A DNA stretch of 64,000 nucleotides from Hyphomicrobiales bacterium (lineage in GTDB: Bacteria > Pseudomonadota > Alphaproteobacteria > Rhizobiales > Rhizobiaceae), in assembly GCA_900472675.1 (NCBI GenBank), contig UCJA01000009.1:544551-608550 (forward strand). Direction: 5' to 3'. Below, piece by piece: positions 9,022 through 21,690 of the stretch (its first letter is position 1; every line of letters starts with the position of its first letter). The notes below the pieces were generated by a model. It did no database searches. It was not told where the DNA came from and saw only the letters and a program-made list of their open reading frames with translations. The translations under genes were made by a program, and so were the position numbers.

Positions 9022-9140
9022 AGCGAAGGACTGAGGGGTTGCGCGAATAAAAGGACAAGGGCTTGAAAAGCCTGCGCCAATGACGCATTCGAGGCGGCCA
9101 GCTTTCCGGAACTGGGAAGCGCCATCATCGGTTGAAGCCA

Positions 9141-10478
9141 ATGTCGCCTGTCCAAACGCCCGCCCCTCCCCGTCGCCTCACCGCGCAGGATTTCCGCACC
9201 CTCGGTCTTGCCGCCCTCGGCGGTGCTCTCGAGTTCTACGATTTCATCATCTTCGTCTTCTTCGCCGCGGTAATCGGCAAGCTCTTCTTCCCGCCCGACA
9301 TGCCGGACTGGATCGTGCTGATCCAGACCTTCGGCATCTTTGCCGCCGGCTATCTGGTGCGGCCGCTGGGCGGCATCGTGCTCGCCCACTTTGGTGACAT
9401 GTTCGGCCGCAAGCGGGTCTTCTCCTTCTCGATCCTGCTGATGGCGCTGTCGACGCTCGGCATGGCAGTGATGCCGACCTATGCCACGATCGGCGTCGCG
9501 GCACCCATCCTGCTGATCGTCATGCGGCTGCTCCAGGGCGCCGCAATCGGCGGCGAAGTGCCCGGCGCCTGGACCTTCGTGGCCGAGCACGTCCCCTTCC
9601 GCCGTGTCGGCTTTGCCTGCGGCTTCCTCTGCTCAGGCCTGACGCTTGGCATCCTGCTCGGCTCGCTGATCGCCACGATCATCAACTCTGTCTACACGCC
9701 GGAAACGATCGCCGCCTGGGCCTGGCGCATTCCCTTCCTGCTCGGTGGCGTGTTCGGTCTCGTCGCTGTGTGGCTGCGCCGCTGGCTGCAGGAAACGCCC
9801 GTCTTCACCGAAATGAAGGCAAGCCGCGCGCTGGCGCCGGAACTACCGCTGAAGACCGTGCTGCGCGATCATACGCGTGGCGTCATCGTCTCCATGCTGC
9901 TGACCTGGATCCTCTCGGCGGGCATCGTCGTCACCACGCTGATGACGGCAACCTTCCTGCAGAAGCTTTACGGCTACACTGCCCAGCAGTCGCTCGCCGC
10001 CACCAGCTTCGGCACGCTCTTCCTGATCTTCGGCACCGCCTCGGCCGGCGCCATTGTCGACAGGGTTGGATCGGGCCGCTTCTTCATCGTCGGCGGGATC
10101 TTCTTTGGCGCAGCCACCTTCGCCTTCTACAGCTTTGCCGCCACCTCGCTGACCGTCCTATTCGTCTTCTACGCAATCATGGGTCTCTCGGTCGGCATGG
10201 TCGGCGCTGTGCCCTATGTCATGGTGCGCGCTTTCCCGGCGCCAGTCCGCTTCTCCGGCCTCTCCTTTTCCTACAACGTCTCCTACGCCATCTTCGGCGG
10301 CCTGACCCCGATCGCCGTCACCACGCTTCTGGCCGTCAATCCCATGGCACACGCCTGGTATCTGCTGTTCATCGCAGCGCTGACCGTCGGCCTCGGCATC
10401 TACCTCAGCCTGCATGGCGACACGGTGGAATCGGAAGCCGGCATCGAGGAACTCTCGGCTCGGCTCGCCAAAGCTTAG
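9141..10478 (+). CDS. MFS transporter, metabolite/H+ symporter (MHS) family
   Basis: A 445-residue, twelve-helix carrier. LGGALEFYDFIIFVFFAAVIGKLFFP in the first helix and RPLGGIVLAHFGDMFGRKR in the loop between helices 2 and 3 are hallmarks of the MHS branch, which includes ProP, KgtP, ShiA and citrate carriers. The ATG at 9141 is taken as the start; a TTG nine bases upstream is also possible, and neither has a strong ribosome site. It lies 119 bp after the ABC importer on the same strand and ends at a strong terminator. The substrate, probably an organic acid or zwitterion, is unknown. Confidence 0.87.
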   Translation: MSPVQTPAPPRRLTAQDFRTLGLAALGGALEFYDFIIFVFFAAVIGKLFFPPDMPDWIVLIQTFGIFAAGYLVRPLGGIVLAHFGDMFGRKRVFSFSILLMALSTLGMAVMPTYATIGVAAPILLIVMRLLQGAAIGGEVPGAWTFVAEHVPFRRVGFACGFLCSGLTLGILLGSLIATIINSVYTPETIAAWAWRIPFLLGGVFGLVAVWLRRWLQETPVFTEMKASRALAPELPLKTVLRDHTRGVIVSMLLTWILSAGIVVTTLMTATFLQKLYGYTAQQSLAATSFGTLFLIFGTASAGAIVDRVGSGRFFIVGGIFFGAATFAFYSFAATSLTVLFVFYAIMGLSVGMVGAVPYVMVRAFPAPVRFSGLSFSYNVSYAIFGGLTPIAVTTLLAVNPMAHAWYLLFIAALTVGLGIYLSLHGDTVESEAGIEELSARLAKA

Positions 10479-10500
10479 ATCTCTTTCAGACCAAACGAAG

Positions 10501-10535
10501 AAAGGCCGGGGCGCGTGATGCGTCCCGGCCTTTTT
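10501..10535. terminator. Bidirectional rho-independent terminator
   Basis: AAAGGCCGGG and CCCGGCCTTT form a 10-bp stem around a 13-base loop that can itself pair through CGC/GCG, followed by TTTTT on the plus strand. It sits between the convergent MFS and metH genes and can serve both. Confidence 0.85.
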
Positions 10536-10554
10536 GGTTTAGGGGTGTCCCTAA

Positions 10555-14328
<3,774 letters not shown>

Positions 14329-14354
14329 GCGCTCCAGTCTTCATGCAGTGGCGA

Positions 14355-14383
14355 ATTAACACATAAACATATCTTTATGTCAA
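14355..14383 (-). promoter_or_regulatory. metH promoter with a 20-bp palindromic operator in its spacer
   Basis: On the minus strand TTGACA (14383-14378) is separated by 17 bp from GTTAAT (14360-14355). The spacer is filled by ACATAAAGATATGTTTATGT (14361-14380), a palindrome with nine of ten pairs matched. Position and AT-rich form fit the operators of ArsR-type SAH/SAM-responsive regulators (SahR/SamR) that repress methionine-cycle genes in Alphaproteobacteria. The leader is only about 20 nt, so no B12 or SAM riboswitch fits. Confidence 0.65.
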
Positions 14384-14481
14384 CTTCCGATCAAGCTTTA
14401 TCAGCAACTTCACCCATGACAGGAGAGGTTGCGGACGCTATATCCGACGAGCATTCCTGCCGCTCTAGTCCAGAGGTTCGC

Positions 14482-15738
14482 ATGACCGAGCAAGACACCA
14501 CCTCCCTTCACTGGGCATCCCTGCCCTACCACCGGAAATGGCTTGTGGATCGTGCGGACGGACTGTTCGACTTCTTCCAGTACCACGCGGTCAATCCGAA
14601 GGGCGGCTTTTTCGATCTGGACGACCAGGGCAATCCGCTCGGCGGCGACAATCCAGTGCGCGGCATCCATGCCTCGGCCCGCATGGTGCATTGCTTCGCC
14701 ATCGGCTACCTGCTGGGCCGTCCGGGCGCCGGCGATGTGATCGACCACGGCATGCGCCATCTCTGGGAACGCCATCGCGACACGCAGAACGGCGGCTATT
14801 TCTGGCAGGTCGATGACAACGGCGCCGTCGATGGCGCCAAGCAGGGCTATGGCCATGCCTTCGTCCTCTTGGCCGCCGCCTCCGCCAAAACCGTCGGACA
14901 TCCGCTGGCCGACCAGATGCTCGCCGACATCACCGAGGTCATCAACACCCGCTTCTGGGAACAGCAGCACGGTGCCATCGCCGAGGAGTTCACAAGCGAC
15001 TGGTCACCGATCGACGGCGGCCGCTATCGCGGACAGAATTCCAACATGCATCTGACGGAAGCCTTGATGGCAGCCTTCGAGGCGACCGGTGAGCGATCCT
15101 ATCTGGACAAGGCCGAAAGCATCGCCGAGCGGGTCATCCACCACGCGGCCGGCAGCGTCGGCTTCCGCGTTGCCGAGCACTTTGATGCGAACTGGACGAT
15201 CGACCAGGGCTATTACCACCCGGACGAAATGTTCCGCCCCGCCGGCACCACGCCGGGGCATTCGCTCGAATGGTCGAGGCTGATCCTGCAGCTCTGGTCG
15301 ATGGGCGGCAAGGCGCACAGCTGGATGCCGGATGCAGCACGATCCCTGTTCGTCCAGGCCATGTCACTGGGTTGGGACAAGCAGAAGGGCGGCTTCTTCT
15401 ATACGCTCGATTGGCAGGACCAGCCGGCCAAGACCAACAAGCTCTGGTGGCCCATGTGCGAGGGTGCGGCCGCAGCTCACTACCTCAACGAACACCTGCC
15501 GTCCGATCCCTTCTACGAGGACAGCTACCGTCTGATCTGGGGCACGATCGCCAACCGTTTCCTCGATCACCGCAACGGCGGCTGGCATGAGGAACTGACA
15601 GAGGATCTCGCGCCGGCCCATACGCTGTTTCCCGGCAAGAGCGATCTCTATCACGCGCTGCAGGCCTGCCTCATCCCGCTCTTCCCGGCGACCGGCAGCC
15701 TGACCCGCGTCATCGCGGAAGCTGACGGAAAGATCTGA
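14482..15738 (+). CDS. AGE-family sugar epimerase/isomerase (mannose isomerase-like)
   Basis: A 418-residue protein of the N-acylglucosamine 2-epimerase fold, an (alpha/alpha)6 barrel. Family segments are visible: GGFFDLDDQG near 40, HASARMVHCFAIGYL near 67, QNSNMHLTEALMAAFEATG near 185, PGHSLEWSRL near 255 and KTNKLWWPMCEGAAA near 320. The conserved His residues of the NSNMHL and GHSLEW motifs are the proton-transfer residues in aldose-ketose isomerases such as mannose isomerase and YihS. The ATG has AGAGG six bases upstream. A much longer open frame in this phase extends far back over metH but is antisense to it and not coding. It is divergent from metH with no obvious operon partner. Confidence 0.87.
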   Translation: MTEQDTTSLHWASLPYHRKWLVDRADGLFDFFQYHAVNPKGGFFDLDDQGNPLGGDNPVRGIHASARMVHCFAIGYLLGRPGAGDVIDHGMRHLWERHRDTQNGGYFWQVDDNGAVDGAKQGYGHAFVLLAAASAKTVGHPLADQMLADITEVINTRFWEQQHGAIAEEFTSDWSPIDGGRYRGQNSNMHLTEALMAAFEATGERSYLDKAESIAERVIHHAAGSVGFRVAEHFDANWTIDQGYYHPDEMFRPAGTTPGHSLEWSRLILQLWSMGGKAHSWMPDAARSLFVQAMSLGWDKQKGGFFYTLDWQDQPAKTNKLWWPMCEGAAAAHYLNEHLPSDPFYEDSYRLIWGTIANRFLDHRNGGWHEELTEDLAPAHTLFPGKSDLYHALQACLIPLFPATGSLTRVIAEADGKI

Positions 15739-15755
15739 GGCAATAGCCGCGATCG

Positions 15756-15777
15756 GCGGCGGCATCATTGCCGCCGC
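15756..15777. terminator. GC-rich hairpin between convergent genes
   Basis: GCGGCGGCA and TGCCGCCGC form a perfect 9-bp stem with loop TCAT. There is no T-tract, so it is only a possible terminator between the sugar isomerase gene and the convergent histidine kinase gene. Confidence 0.4.
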
Positions 15778-15813
15778 GCACACATGTTGGCTTCACGAGC
15801 GCGTGGAAAAGCC

Positions 15814-18735
15814 TCAAGCTTTGGACGACGTCGGCGCCGCAACCATCGCACGGATCCGGGCTGCCAGCAGGTCGTAATCGTAGGGCTTGGTGATCAGCAC
15901 CGTGCCGGCAAGGTTTTCCGCTCCCGGCACATTGCGGTCTCCGGTCGCAAAGATCACCGGAAGGTCCGCGAACCGCTGCCGCAGGGTCAGCGCCAGTTGC
16001 AGCCCGCTCATGTCGGGCAGATGCACATCCGTCACCAGCACGTCGAACGCCTCGCCATCGGCCGCGCTCAGCGCCTCGCCGGCGGATCCCGCGTCCACAA
16101 CCTGCATCCCGACCTCCTGAAGGAAATCGGCGGTCGAGAAACGGATCAAAGCCTCGTCCTCGACCAGCAGGACACGGATCGGCTGGCCCTGCGACGGAGC
16201 GTCCATCGCCGGTGCTGCCGCAAGAAGATTGGGCAGGGCGATTTGCGACGGCGGCAGGCTGCGGCTGAGATCCAGCACATGCCGCAGCTTTCGGGCGAGC
16301 GCATCGCGGGTATAGGGCTTGCTCAGCAGTTGCACGCCGGGATCGAGCCGTCCCCCGTGCACGATGGAATTTTCGGTATAGCCGGAGGTGAACAGCACCC
16401 CGACCTGCGGCAGGCGCTGCTTCGCGCGCACAGCCAGTTCGCGGCTCTTCAGCTTGCCCGGCATCACCACGTCGGTGAACAAAAGATCGATCGGCACGCC
16501 GCTCTCGATGATGGCAAGGCCGCCATCGGCATCCTTCGCCTTCAGCACCCGGTAGCCGAGTTCGCTGAGCAGGCTGACGGCAATGTCGCGCACCGCCTCG
16601 TCATCTTCCACCACCAGAACCGTCTCGCCGCCGCCGGCGGGCGCCTCGCCCGAGCTTTCAGGAGGGCAGTCCTCGTTTTCCAGCGACCGCGGCAGATAGA
16701 TCCGCACCGTCGTTCCGTGTCCCGGCTCACTGTAGATCTTGATATGGCCTTCCGACTGTTTGACGAACCCGTAGACCATGGAAAGGCCAAGGCCTGTTCC
16801 CTTGCCCTCGGGTTTGGTCGTGAAGAACGGATCGAAGACTTTCTCCAGCACATCCTTGGACATGCCGGAGCCCGTGTCGCTGACGGCGATCATCACATAC
16901 TGGCCAGGTGTCACGTCGAGAGCGCTGCGCGCATAGTCTTCGTCGAGTACCGCGTTGCCCAGTTCGATCGTCAACCGTCCATGCCCGTCCATCGCGTCGC
17001 GCGCGTTGATGGCGAGGTTGAGGATAGCGTTCTCCACGTTGGTGGGATCGGCCATCGTGTTCCACAAGCCGGCGCCGACGATCGTCTCGATGTCGATCGC
17101 TTCTCCAAGGCTGCGGCGCAGCAGGTTGTCCATCTCCGTCACCAGCCGCCCAAGGTTCACCACCATGGGCGCCAGAGGCTGCCGCCGGCCGAAGGCGAGA
17201 AGCTGCGAGGCAAGCTTGGCGCCGCGCGATGCGCCTGCAAGTGCGCTGTTGACCCTCTTTTCCGCGGTCTCGCTACCGGCCACTTCCCGGCCCAGCAGCT
17301 GCAGGTTTCCGGTGATCACCTGCAGCAGGTTGTTGAAATCATGCGCGATGCCACCTGCAAGATTGCCGATGGCCTCCATCTTCTGGCTCTGGCGCAGCAC
17401 CTCCTGCGTCCGCTCCAGTTCCACGGTGCGCTCCTCGACCCGGTGGCCAAGCGTCGTCGCCAGCTGCTCAAGCCGGCTCTCGTTGTTCTTCTGGTCTTCG
17501 ATGTCCGTGTTGGTGGCAACCCAGAACAGGATGCTGCCGTCGGCCGCCCGGATCTGCAGCGCCCTGCTGAGAAACCACCGAAAGACCCCGTCGCGGCGGC
17601 GCATGCGCAGATCCGTCTCAAACGTCTCGCCGGTCCGCACCGCTTCGCTCCAGAGAGCTCGCACGCGCGATTCGTCCTCCGGATGAAGAAGCCCGGATCC
17701 CTTATCCGTACCGAAGGAAAACGTCTCGGCACCGCTGTAGTCGAAGACGCGGTCGTTGCACCACTGTACCCGCCCATCAGGCGTTGCTGTCCAAACCTGG
17801 TCGGGAAGCGATTGCGCAAGCGAGCGGAACCGTTCCTCGTTCTCCCGCGCCGCGTCCTGCGCCCGGCGCAGTTCGGTCACATCGTGGCCCTGCACGAAGA
17901 TGCCGTTGACATGCCCCTGGCCGTCGCGGATCGGCTGGTAGACGAAATCGAGGAACCGCTCTTCGGGTGGTTCACCTGGCTGGCGCTGGAGAAGCACGCG
18001 GGCTGCGGATCCGGTGTAGGGAACGCCGGAGCGATAGACTTCGTCCAGACGCTCGTAGAAACCCTGCCCCTTGATGTCCGGAAGCGCCTCGCGCACGCTC
18101 TTGCCGATCAGGTCGTCGCGGCCGACCAGCGCCCGATAGGAGCGGTTGGCGATGTTGAAGACGTGGTCGGGCTCCCGAAGCACGGCCATGAAGCCTGGTG
18201 CCTGTTCAAACAGCGCCCGCAGGTATTCCCGTTCCGCACCCAGCGCAACGTTCTCGCTACCGACGGCCTGGGCACGCTGCATCAGGTCCGTTTGGATCCG
18301 CCAGTCGTTGGCGCCTGCCGCCTGCCGCAGCATATGCAGTTCGCTGACATCGACCGTGTGCTGGAGAATGAAACCGACCTGCCCCGCGTCGTCGAAGACA
18401 GGCGTATGGGTCGCGCTCCAGTAACGCTCCTGCAGGGCGCCCGTCTCGTCTTCGATCGGGTAGGCGATCAACGGGATGTGGTCGACGCAGCCGGTTTCCA
18501 GGACCTTGGCGAGAGAGATCCTCAACATGCGGCCCGGCCCGGAATTCGGGTCGCTCGGGAAAGCATCGAAGATACCCTGCCCGGTCAGCTCTTCGCGCGT
18601 CCGGCCGGTGACGGCAAGGTAGGCTTCATTCATGCCCACCATCCGCAAATCCCGGTCGAGGACGACATAGGGGTTCGGCAGGAGATTGAACAAGGCATTA
18701 AAATTAAAGGACGAAAAACCCGTCAGTCGGAACAT
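15814..18735 (-). CDS. Hybrid sensor histidine kinase with PAS domains and two receiver domains
   Basis: A 973-residue cytoplasmic hybrid kinase without transmembrane helices. PAS domains occupy about residues 10-130, 165-290 and 310-430. A coiled region leads to the dimerisation/phosphoacceptor motif [12 protein letters not shown] near 470, followed by a HATPase domain with DTGSGM and [14 protein letters not shown]. Two receivers follow, one with [12 protein letters not shown]...DVVMPG (about 695-810) and one with [11 protein letters not shown]...DVHLPDMSG (about 850-965), both with their aspartates and KP lysines. The ATG at 18735 is preferred over a TTG two codons upstream. No histidine phosphotransferase or output protein is adjacent, so its partner is elsewhere, unless it feeds the neighbouring FixJ-like regulator. 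Confidence 0.9.
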   Translation of the reverse strand: MFRLTGFSSFNFNALFNLLPNPYVVLDRDLRMVGMNEAYLAVTGRTREELTGQGIFDAFPSDPNSGPGRMLRISLAKVLETGCVDHIPLIAYPIEDETGALQERYWSATHTPVFDDAGQVGFILQHTVDVSELHMLRQAAGANDWRIQTDLMQRAQAVGSENVALGAEREYLRALFEQAPGFMAVLREPDHVFNIANRSYRALVGRDDLIGKSVREALPDIKGQGFYERLDEVYRSGVPYTGSAARVLLQRQPGEPPEERFLDFVYQPIRDGQGHVNGIFVQGHDVTELRRAQDAARENEERFRSLAQSLPDQVWTATPDGRVQWCNDRVFDYSGAETFSFGTDKGSGLLHPEDESRVRALWSEAVRTGETFETDLRMRRRDGVFRWFLSRALQIRAADGSILFWVATNTDIEDQKNNESRLEQLATTLGHRVEERTVELERTQEVLRQSQKMEAIGNLAGGIAHDFNNLLQVITGNLQLLGREVAGSETAEKRVNSALAGASRGAKLASQLLAFGRRQPLAPMVVNLGRLVTEMDNLLRRSLGEAIDIETIVGAGLWNTMADPTNVENAILNLAINARDAMDGHGRLTIELGNAVLDEDYARSALDVTPGQYVMIAVSDTGSGMSKDVLEKVFDPFFTTKPEGKGTGLGLSMVYGFVKQSEGHIKIYSEPGHGTTVRIYLPRSLENEDCPPESSGEAPAGGGETVLVVEDDEAVRDIAVSLLSELGYRVLKAKDADGGLAIIESGVPIDLLFTDVVMPGKLKSRELAVRAKQRLPQVGVLFTSGYTENSIVHGGRLDPGVQLLSKPYTRDALARKLRHVLDLSRSLPPSQIALPNLLAAAPAMDAPSQGQPIRVLLVEDEALIRFSTADFLQEVGMQVVDAGSAGEALSAADGEAFDVLVTDVHLPDMSGLQLALTLRQRFADLPVIFATGDRNVPGAENLAGTVLITKPYDYDLLAARIRAMVAAPTSSKA

Positions 18736-18993
18736 ACCCAATCCCTGTCATCGCGCACAGGAAAGCTTATAGGGTGCAAGTACGGAATGACAACGGCAAA
18801 GCGCCGGCGCTTTGCCCCTGCGCGCCAAGATGAACGGCAACATCTTGGTGATCATTGTCATCCACCGAAGGTAGCTGAAGGCTTCCGATAGTTCCCATGA
18901 TAGGTTGCTCGGACAATAATGTTTTAGGCGGCATTGGAAAACGATTCGCGCAGATAACCTGACCTGCGCGATCATCTTGGGTGGCGGGGATTG

Positions 18994-20517
18994 ATGACTT
19001 TAGCCGATTTCAGTGATCGCAAGGAGCGCTTCGTCCGGGCGTTCCTGAGCCGCAAGTTCACGCCGCGTGACATCTTCGTCATCGCGTGGGTGAGCGTGTC
19101 CGCCGCATTTGTCGTGCGCCTGGCGCTGTTCGTCCCCCTGGACGACAAGGCGAGCTTCGTCTTCTTCGTGCCGCCGATTCTCATGGTGGCGGTCATTGCC
19201 GGCTTCCGCGGCGCCGTCTTTACCTGCGCGCTCTCCGTCTTTGCCATCTATCTGCTGAAGGAATGGACCACTGTCCGGGGAGCAGTCCCCACGGAGATGC
19301 TCGCGGTGGCTGCCTTGAGCCTTGTCACGGCGCTGGTTGGCGACATTCTCCATGTCGCCCGCAAGGCCATTGCCCGGTCACAGGCTGCCCTGGATGCCCG
19401 AGAGGCGCTTCTGAGCTCCATGCTCGATACCGTGCAGGACGCGGCGATCGTCAGCAGGTGCGACGGAACGATCCTGTCGTTCAACTCTGCAGCCGTGCGG
19501 CAGTTCGGCTATGCGGAGCAAGAGGCTGTCGGGCAGAACCTGCGCATGCTGATGCCCGAGGCCTACCTCAGCCTGAACGACGGGCTCCCTGGCAGCTATG
19601 TGGGAACTGGCGAAGGGGGAATGATCCGGTGCGATGAGGTCGTGACCGGCTTGCGCAAGGACGGCACGACCTTCCCCTTGAAGCTCGCCATCGGGAAGAC
19701 GCTGTCGGGCACCGAAACCGTCTTCACCTGCTTCGTGCGGGACCTGACGGAGCGGGAGGAGACGGCCGCCCGGCTCCAGCAGATCCAGAGTGAGCTCGCG
19801 CGGCTGGCACGGCTGACGGAAATGGGCGAAATGGCCTCCAGCCTTGCCCATGAACTGAACCAGCCCCTGTCGGCCATCGCCAACTACGTGCACGGCTGCA
19901 CTCGCCTGCTGCGCGGTATCGACAGCGAGGTGGCGGCCAAGATGCGCGAGGCCCTGCAGGAAACCGCGGACCAGTCGCTGCGGGCCGGGCAGATCATCAA
20001 GCACCTGCGCGAGTTCGTGAGCAAGACCGAGACCGAGAAGGCGCCGCACAACATCCGCCGCCTGATGGAAGAAGCCGCATCCCTTGCTCTGGTCGGCGCG
20101 CGGGAAAAAGGTGTGCGCGCCATCTTCGAGCTGACCCCGGGACCAGAAATGATCATGGTGGACCGGATCCAGATCCAGCAGGTGCTGATCAACCTGATGC
20201 GCAATGCCATCGAGGCCATGGGTGACAGCACAACCCGCGAACTTTCCATCCGCGCCCGGGTCGAACCCGGCGATGAACTGGCGGTCCTGATCGAGGACAC
20301 CGGTCCGGGAATTTCAAAGGACATTGCCGCACAGCTGTTCAAACCCTTCGTCACCACCAAACCCGAGGGCATGGGCATGGGTCTGTCGATATGCAAGCGG
20401 ATCGTCGAGGCGCATGGAGGCGGGCTTACCGTGAGCGGAAACCGGGCTGGCGGCGCCAGCTTCCGGTTCACCCTGCCTGTCTACAAGGAGGAGGAGCTCG
20501 CGAATGCGCACGGCTGA
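18994..20517 (+). CDS. fixL: FixL-like membrane sensor histidine kinase with a PAS domain lacking haem ligands
   Basis: A 507-residue protein with FixL architecture: four N-terminal membrane helices (about 25-120), one PAS domain (about 135-255), a HisKA domain with [16 protein letters not shown] (phosphoacceptor His286) and a HATPase domain with [18 protein letters not shown] and [18 protein letters not shown]. The PAS domain matches FixL closely ([40 protein letters not shown]). However, the site of the proximal haem histidine (His200 in B. japonicum FixL) is Asn195, the positions of Arg206, His214 and Arg220 are Ser, Gly and Glu, and the whole domain contains no histidine. Oxygen sensing by haem is therefore unlikely. 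The ATG has GGGGA five bases upstream. It overlaps the fixJ-like gene by 14 bp. Confidence 0.9.
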   Translation: MTLADFSDRKERFVRAFLSRKFTPRDIFVIAWVSVSAAFVVRLALFVPLDDKASFVFFVPPILMVAVIAGFRGAVFTCALSVFAIYLLKEWTTVRGAVPTEMLAVAALSLVTALVGDILHVARKAIARSQAALDAREALLSSMLDTVQDAAIVSRCDGTILSFNSAAVRQFGYAEQEAVGQNLRMLMPEAYLSLNDGLPGSYVGTGEGGMIRCDEVVTGLRKDGTTFPLKLAIGKTLSGTETVFTCFVRDLTEREETAARLQQIQSELARLARLTEMGEMASSLAHELNQPLSAIANYVHGCTRLLRGIDSEVAAKMREALQETADQSLRAGQIIKHLREFVSKTETEKAPHNIRRLMEEAASLALVGAREKGVRAIFELTPGPEMIMVDRIQIQQVLINLMRNAIEAMGDSTTRELSIRARVEPGDELAVLIEDTGPGISKDIAAQLFKPFVTTKPEGMGMGLSICKRIVEAHGGGLTVSGNRAGGASFRFTLPVYKEEELANAHG

Positions 20518-21124
20518 TTACACCGTTCATATCGTTGACGATGAGGAAGTGGTTCGCAAGTCGCTGGCCTTCATGCTCACCATGAACGGCTTTGCCGCCC
20601 GCATCCATGAGACTGCCTCCGCCTTCCTCCAATTTGCGCCCAGTATCCGTCACGGCGTGCTGGTGACGGATCTCCGCATGCCGGACATGAGCGGCGTCGA
20701 TCTCATTGCGACTCTGCGCACCATGAAGATCCGAATGAATGCGATCGTCATCAGCGGTCACGGCGACATTCCGCTCGCTGTCGAGGCCATGCGGGCGGGT
20801 GCGGTGGACTTTATCGAAAAGCCCTTCGCCGATACGGTCATCATCGATGCTATAAGGCGGGCCGCGAGCATGCTCGAAGAGCCGCCCGCAGTGTCCACCA
20901 ATCTTGCCGACGTGGAATCCTGCCTCGCCAGCCTGAGCGACCGCGAGCGCCAGGTGCTGACGGCCGTGGTTGCCGGGCACCCCAACAAGGTGATCGCTCA
21001 CAACCTGCAGATCAGCCCGCGGACGGTGGAAGTCCATCGGGCCAATGTCATGGCGAAAATGAAGGCGAACAGCCTGCCGCAGCTGGTGCGTATGGCACTC
21101 GCGGCTGGGCTGGGTGGTCTCTAG
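20504..21124 (+). CDS. fixJ: FixJ-like two-component response regulator
   Basis: A 206-residue FixJ/NarL-class regulator. The receiver (residues 1-120) has the acidic pair in [13 protein letters not shown], phosphoacceptor Asp56 in [11 protein letters not shown], a SGHGDIP switch and Lys106 in IEKPF, which is the FixJ signature. A LuxR-type helix-turn-helix follows at about 140-206 ([36 protein letters not shown]). It starts inside the end of the kinase gene, so the two are translationally coupled and form a cognate pair. Its classical targets are fixK-type genes, and a Crp/Fnr gene lies 570 bp downstream. Confidence 0.92.
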   Translation: MRTADYTVHIVDDEEVVRKSLAFMLTMNGFAARIHETASAFLQFAPSIRHGVLVTDLRMPDMSGVDLIATLRTMKIRMNAIVISGHGDIPLAVEAMRAGAVDFIEKPFADTVIIDAIRRAASMLEEPPAVSTNLADVESCLASLSDRERQVLTAVVAGHPNKVIAHNLQISPRTVEVHRANVMAKMKANSLPQLVRMALAAGLGGL

Positions 21125-21144
21125 AAACAAGAAAATTGCAAAAC

Positions 21145-21186
21145 TTGATTTAAAGCAAAGCGCTCTGCGGGAATCGGCACTAGAAA
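21145..21186 (+). promoter_or_regulatory. Candidate FixK/Fnr-box promoter
   Basis: TTGATTTAAAGCAA at 21145-21158 matches the Fnr/FixK consensus TTGAT-N4-ATCAA at all but one position. TAGAAA at 21181-21186 would be the -10 element if the box is centred at -41.5, the standard class II position, giving a start near 21193. This placement fits control of the pseudo-receiver gene by a FixK-type protein. Confidence 0.5.
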
Positions 21187-21217
21187 CTTGGCTGGTAGTC
21201 AGTTTTTGGGTCCTGCC

Positions 21218-21610
21218 GTGATATCTCCGACGATCATCGTCATCGCTGCCGATGCTGGCTTGAGAAAATCCCTTGTCTTTGCCCTGGAGGTCGAGGGCTA
21301 CGAGGTCCAGGCTCATGAGGCATGGCAGGGATGGCCGATCCATGTCGCTCCCCGTTTCTGCATGATCATCGACGGCGATCTGATCGACGACGGCATCTGC
21401 TTCCTGGAGCGCATCCCCCACGATGACAACGCTCTGATTGTGTTGGACGATGGCTTGGCACCGGTCCTGTCGAGCCGGCGGGCTGATATCCTGACCAAGC
21501 CCTTCGCAGGCGCCGACCTTTTGCGGCTGGTCAAGAGCGGCCCGGCGAGGCCTGACGCAGGTCGTGGAGGGTCGTTCCACGATGTCGCAATCAGGCAAAT
21601 CGCCCGGTAG
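21218..21610 (+). CDS. FixT-like pseudo-receiver protein
   Basis: About 130 residues with a receiver-domain fold and nothing else. It aligns with the adjacent FixJ receiver (shared RKSL after beta-1, an Asp at position 52 and a KPFAGADLL lysine at 94), but the Mg-binding acidic pair is Ala10-Ala11 and the Ser/Thr switch is replaced by Asp in VLDDG. It is therefore unlikely to be phosphorylated normally. Small receiver-like proteins called FixT inhibit FixL in Sinorhizobium and Caulobacter and are made under FixK control. The position after fixLJ and the FixK-like box support that role, which remains inference. The start is uncertain: GTG at 21218, or TTG at 21206 or 21188; the predicted transcription start near 21193 argues against 21188. 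Confidence 0.7.
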   Translation: MISPTIIVIAADAGLRKSLVFALEVEGYEVQAHEAWQGWPIHVAPRFCMIIDGDLIDDGICFLERIPHDDNALIVLDDGLAPVLSSRRADILTKPFAGADLLRLVKSGPARPDAGRGGSFHDVAIRQIAR

Positions 21611-21690
21611 GTAGATCCCCGTAGGCACTCACACCAATATCGCCTTGCCTGCGGCTCGGGCATCCTGATCCGAATTCGCTGATTGGGGAT

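Noticed and set aside
9108..9132. EcfG promoter (GGAAC-N16-CGGT) before the MFS gene
   Set aside because: The -10 has a mismatch and transcription would start at the start codon itself; the gene more likely belongs to the upstream importer unit.
14329..14384. Riboswitch (B12, SAM or SAH) before metH
   Set aside because: The predicted leader is about 20 nt, too short, and the only structure is the operator palindrome within the promoter.
15784..18891. Plus-strand open frame of about 1035 codons opposite the hybrid histidine kinase
   Set aside because: The minus strand carries clear PAS, kinase and receiver motifs along the whole length. The plus-strand frame has no domain and is a GC-rich shadow.
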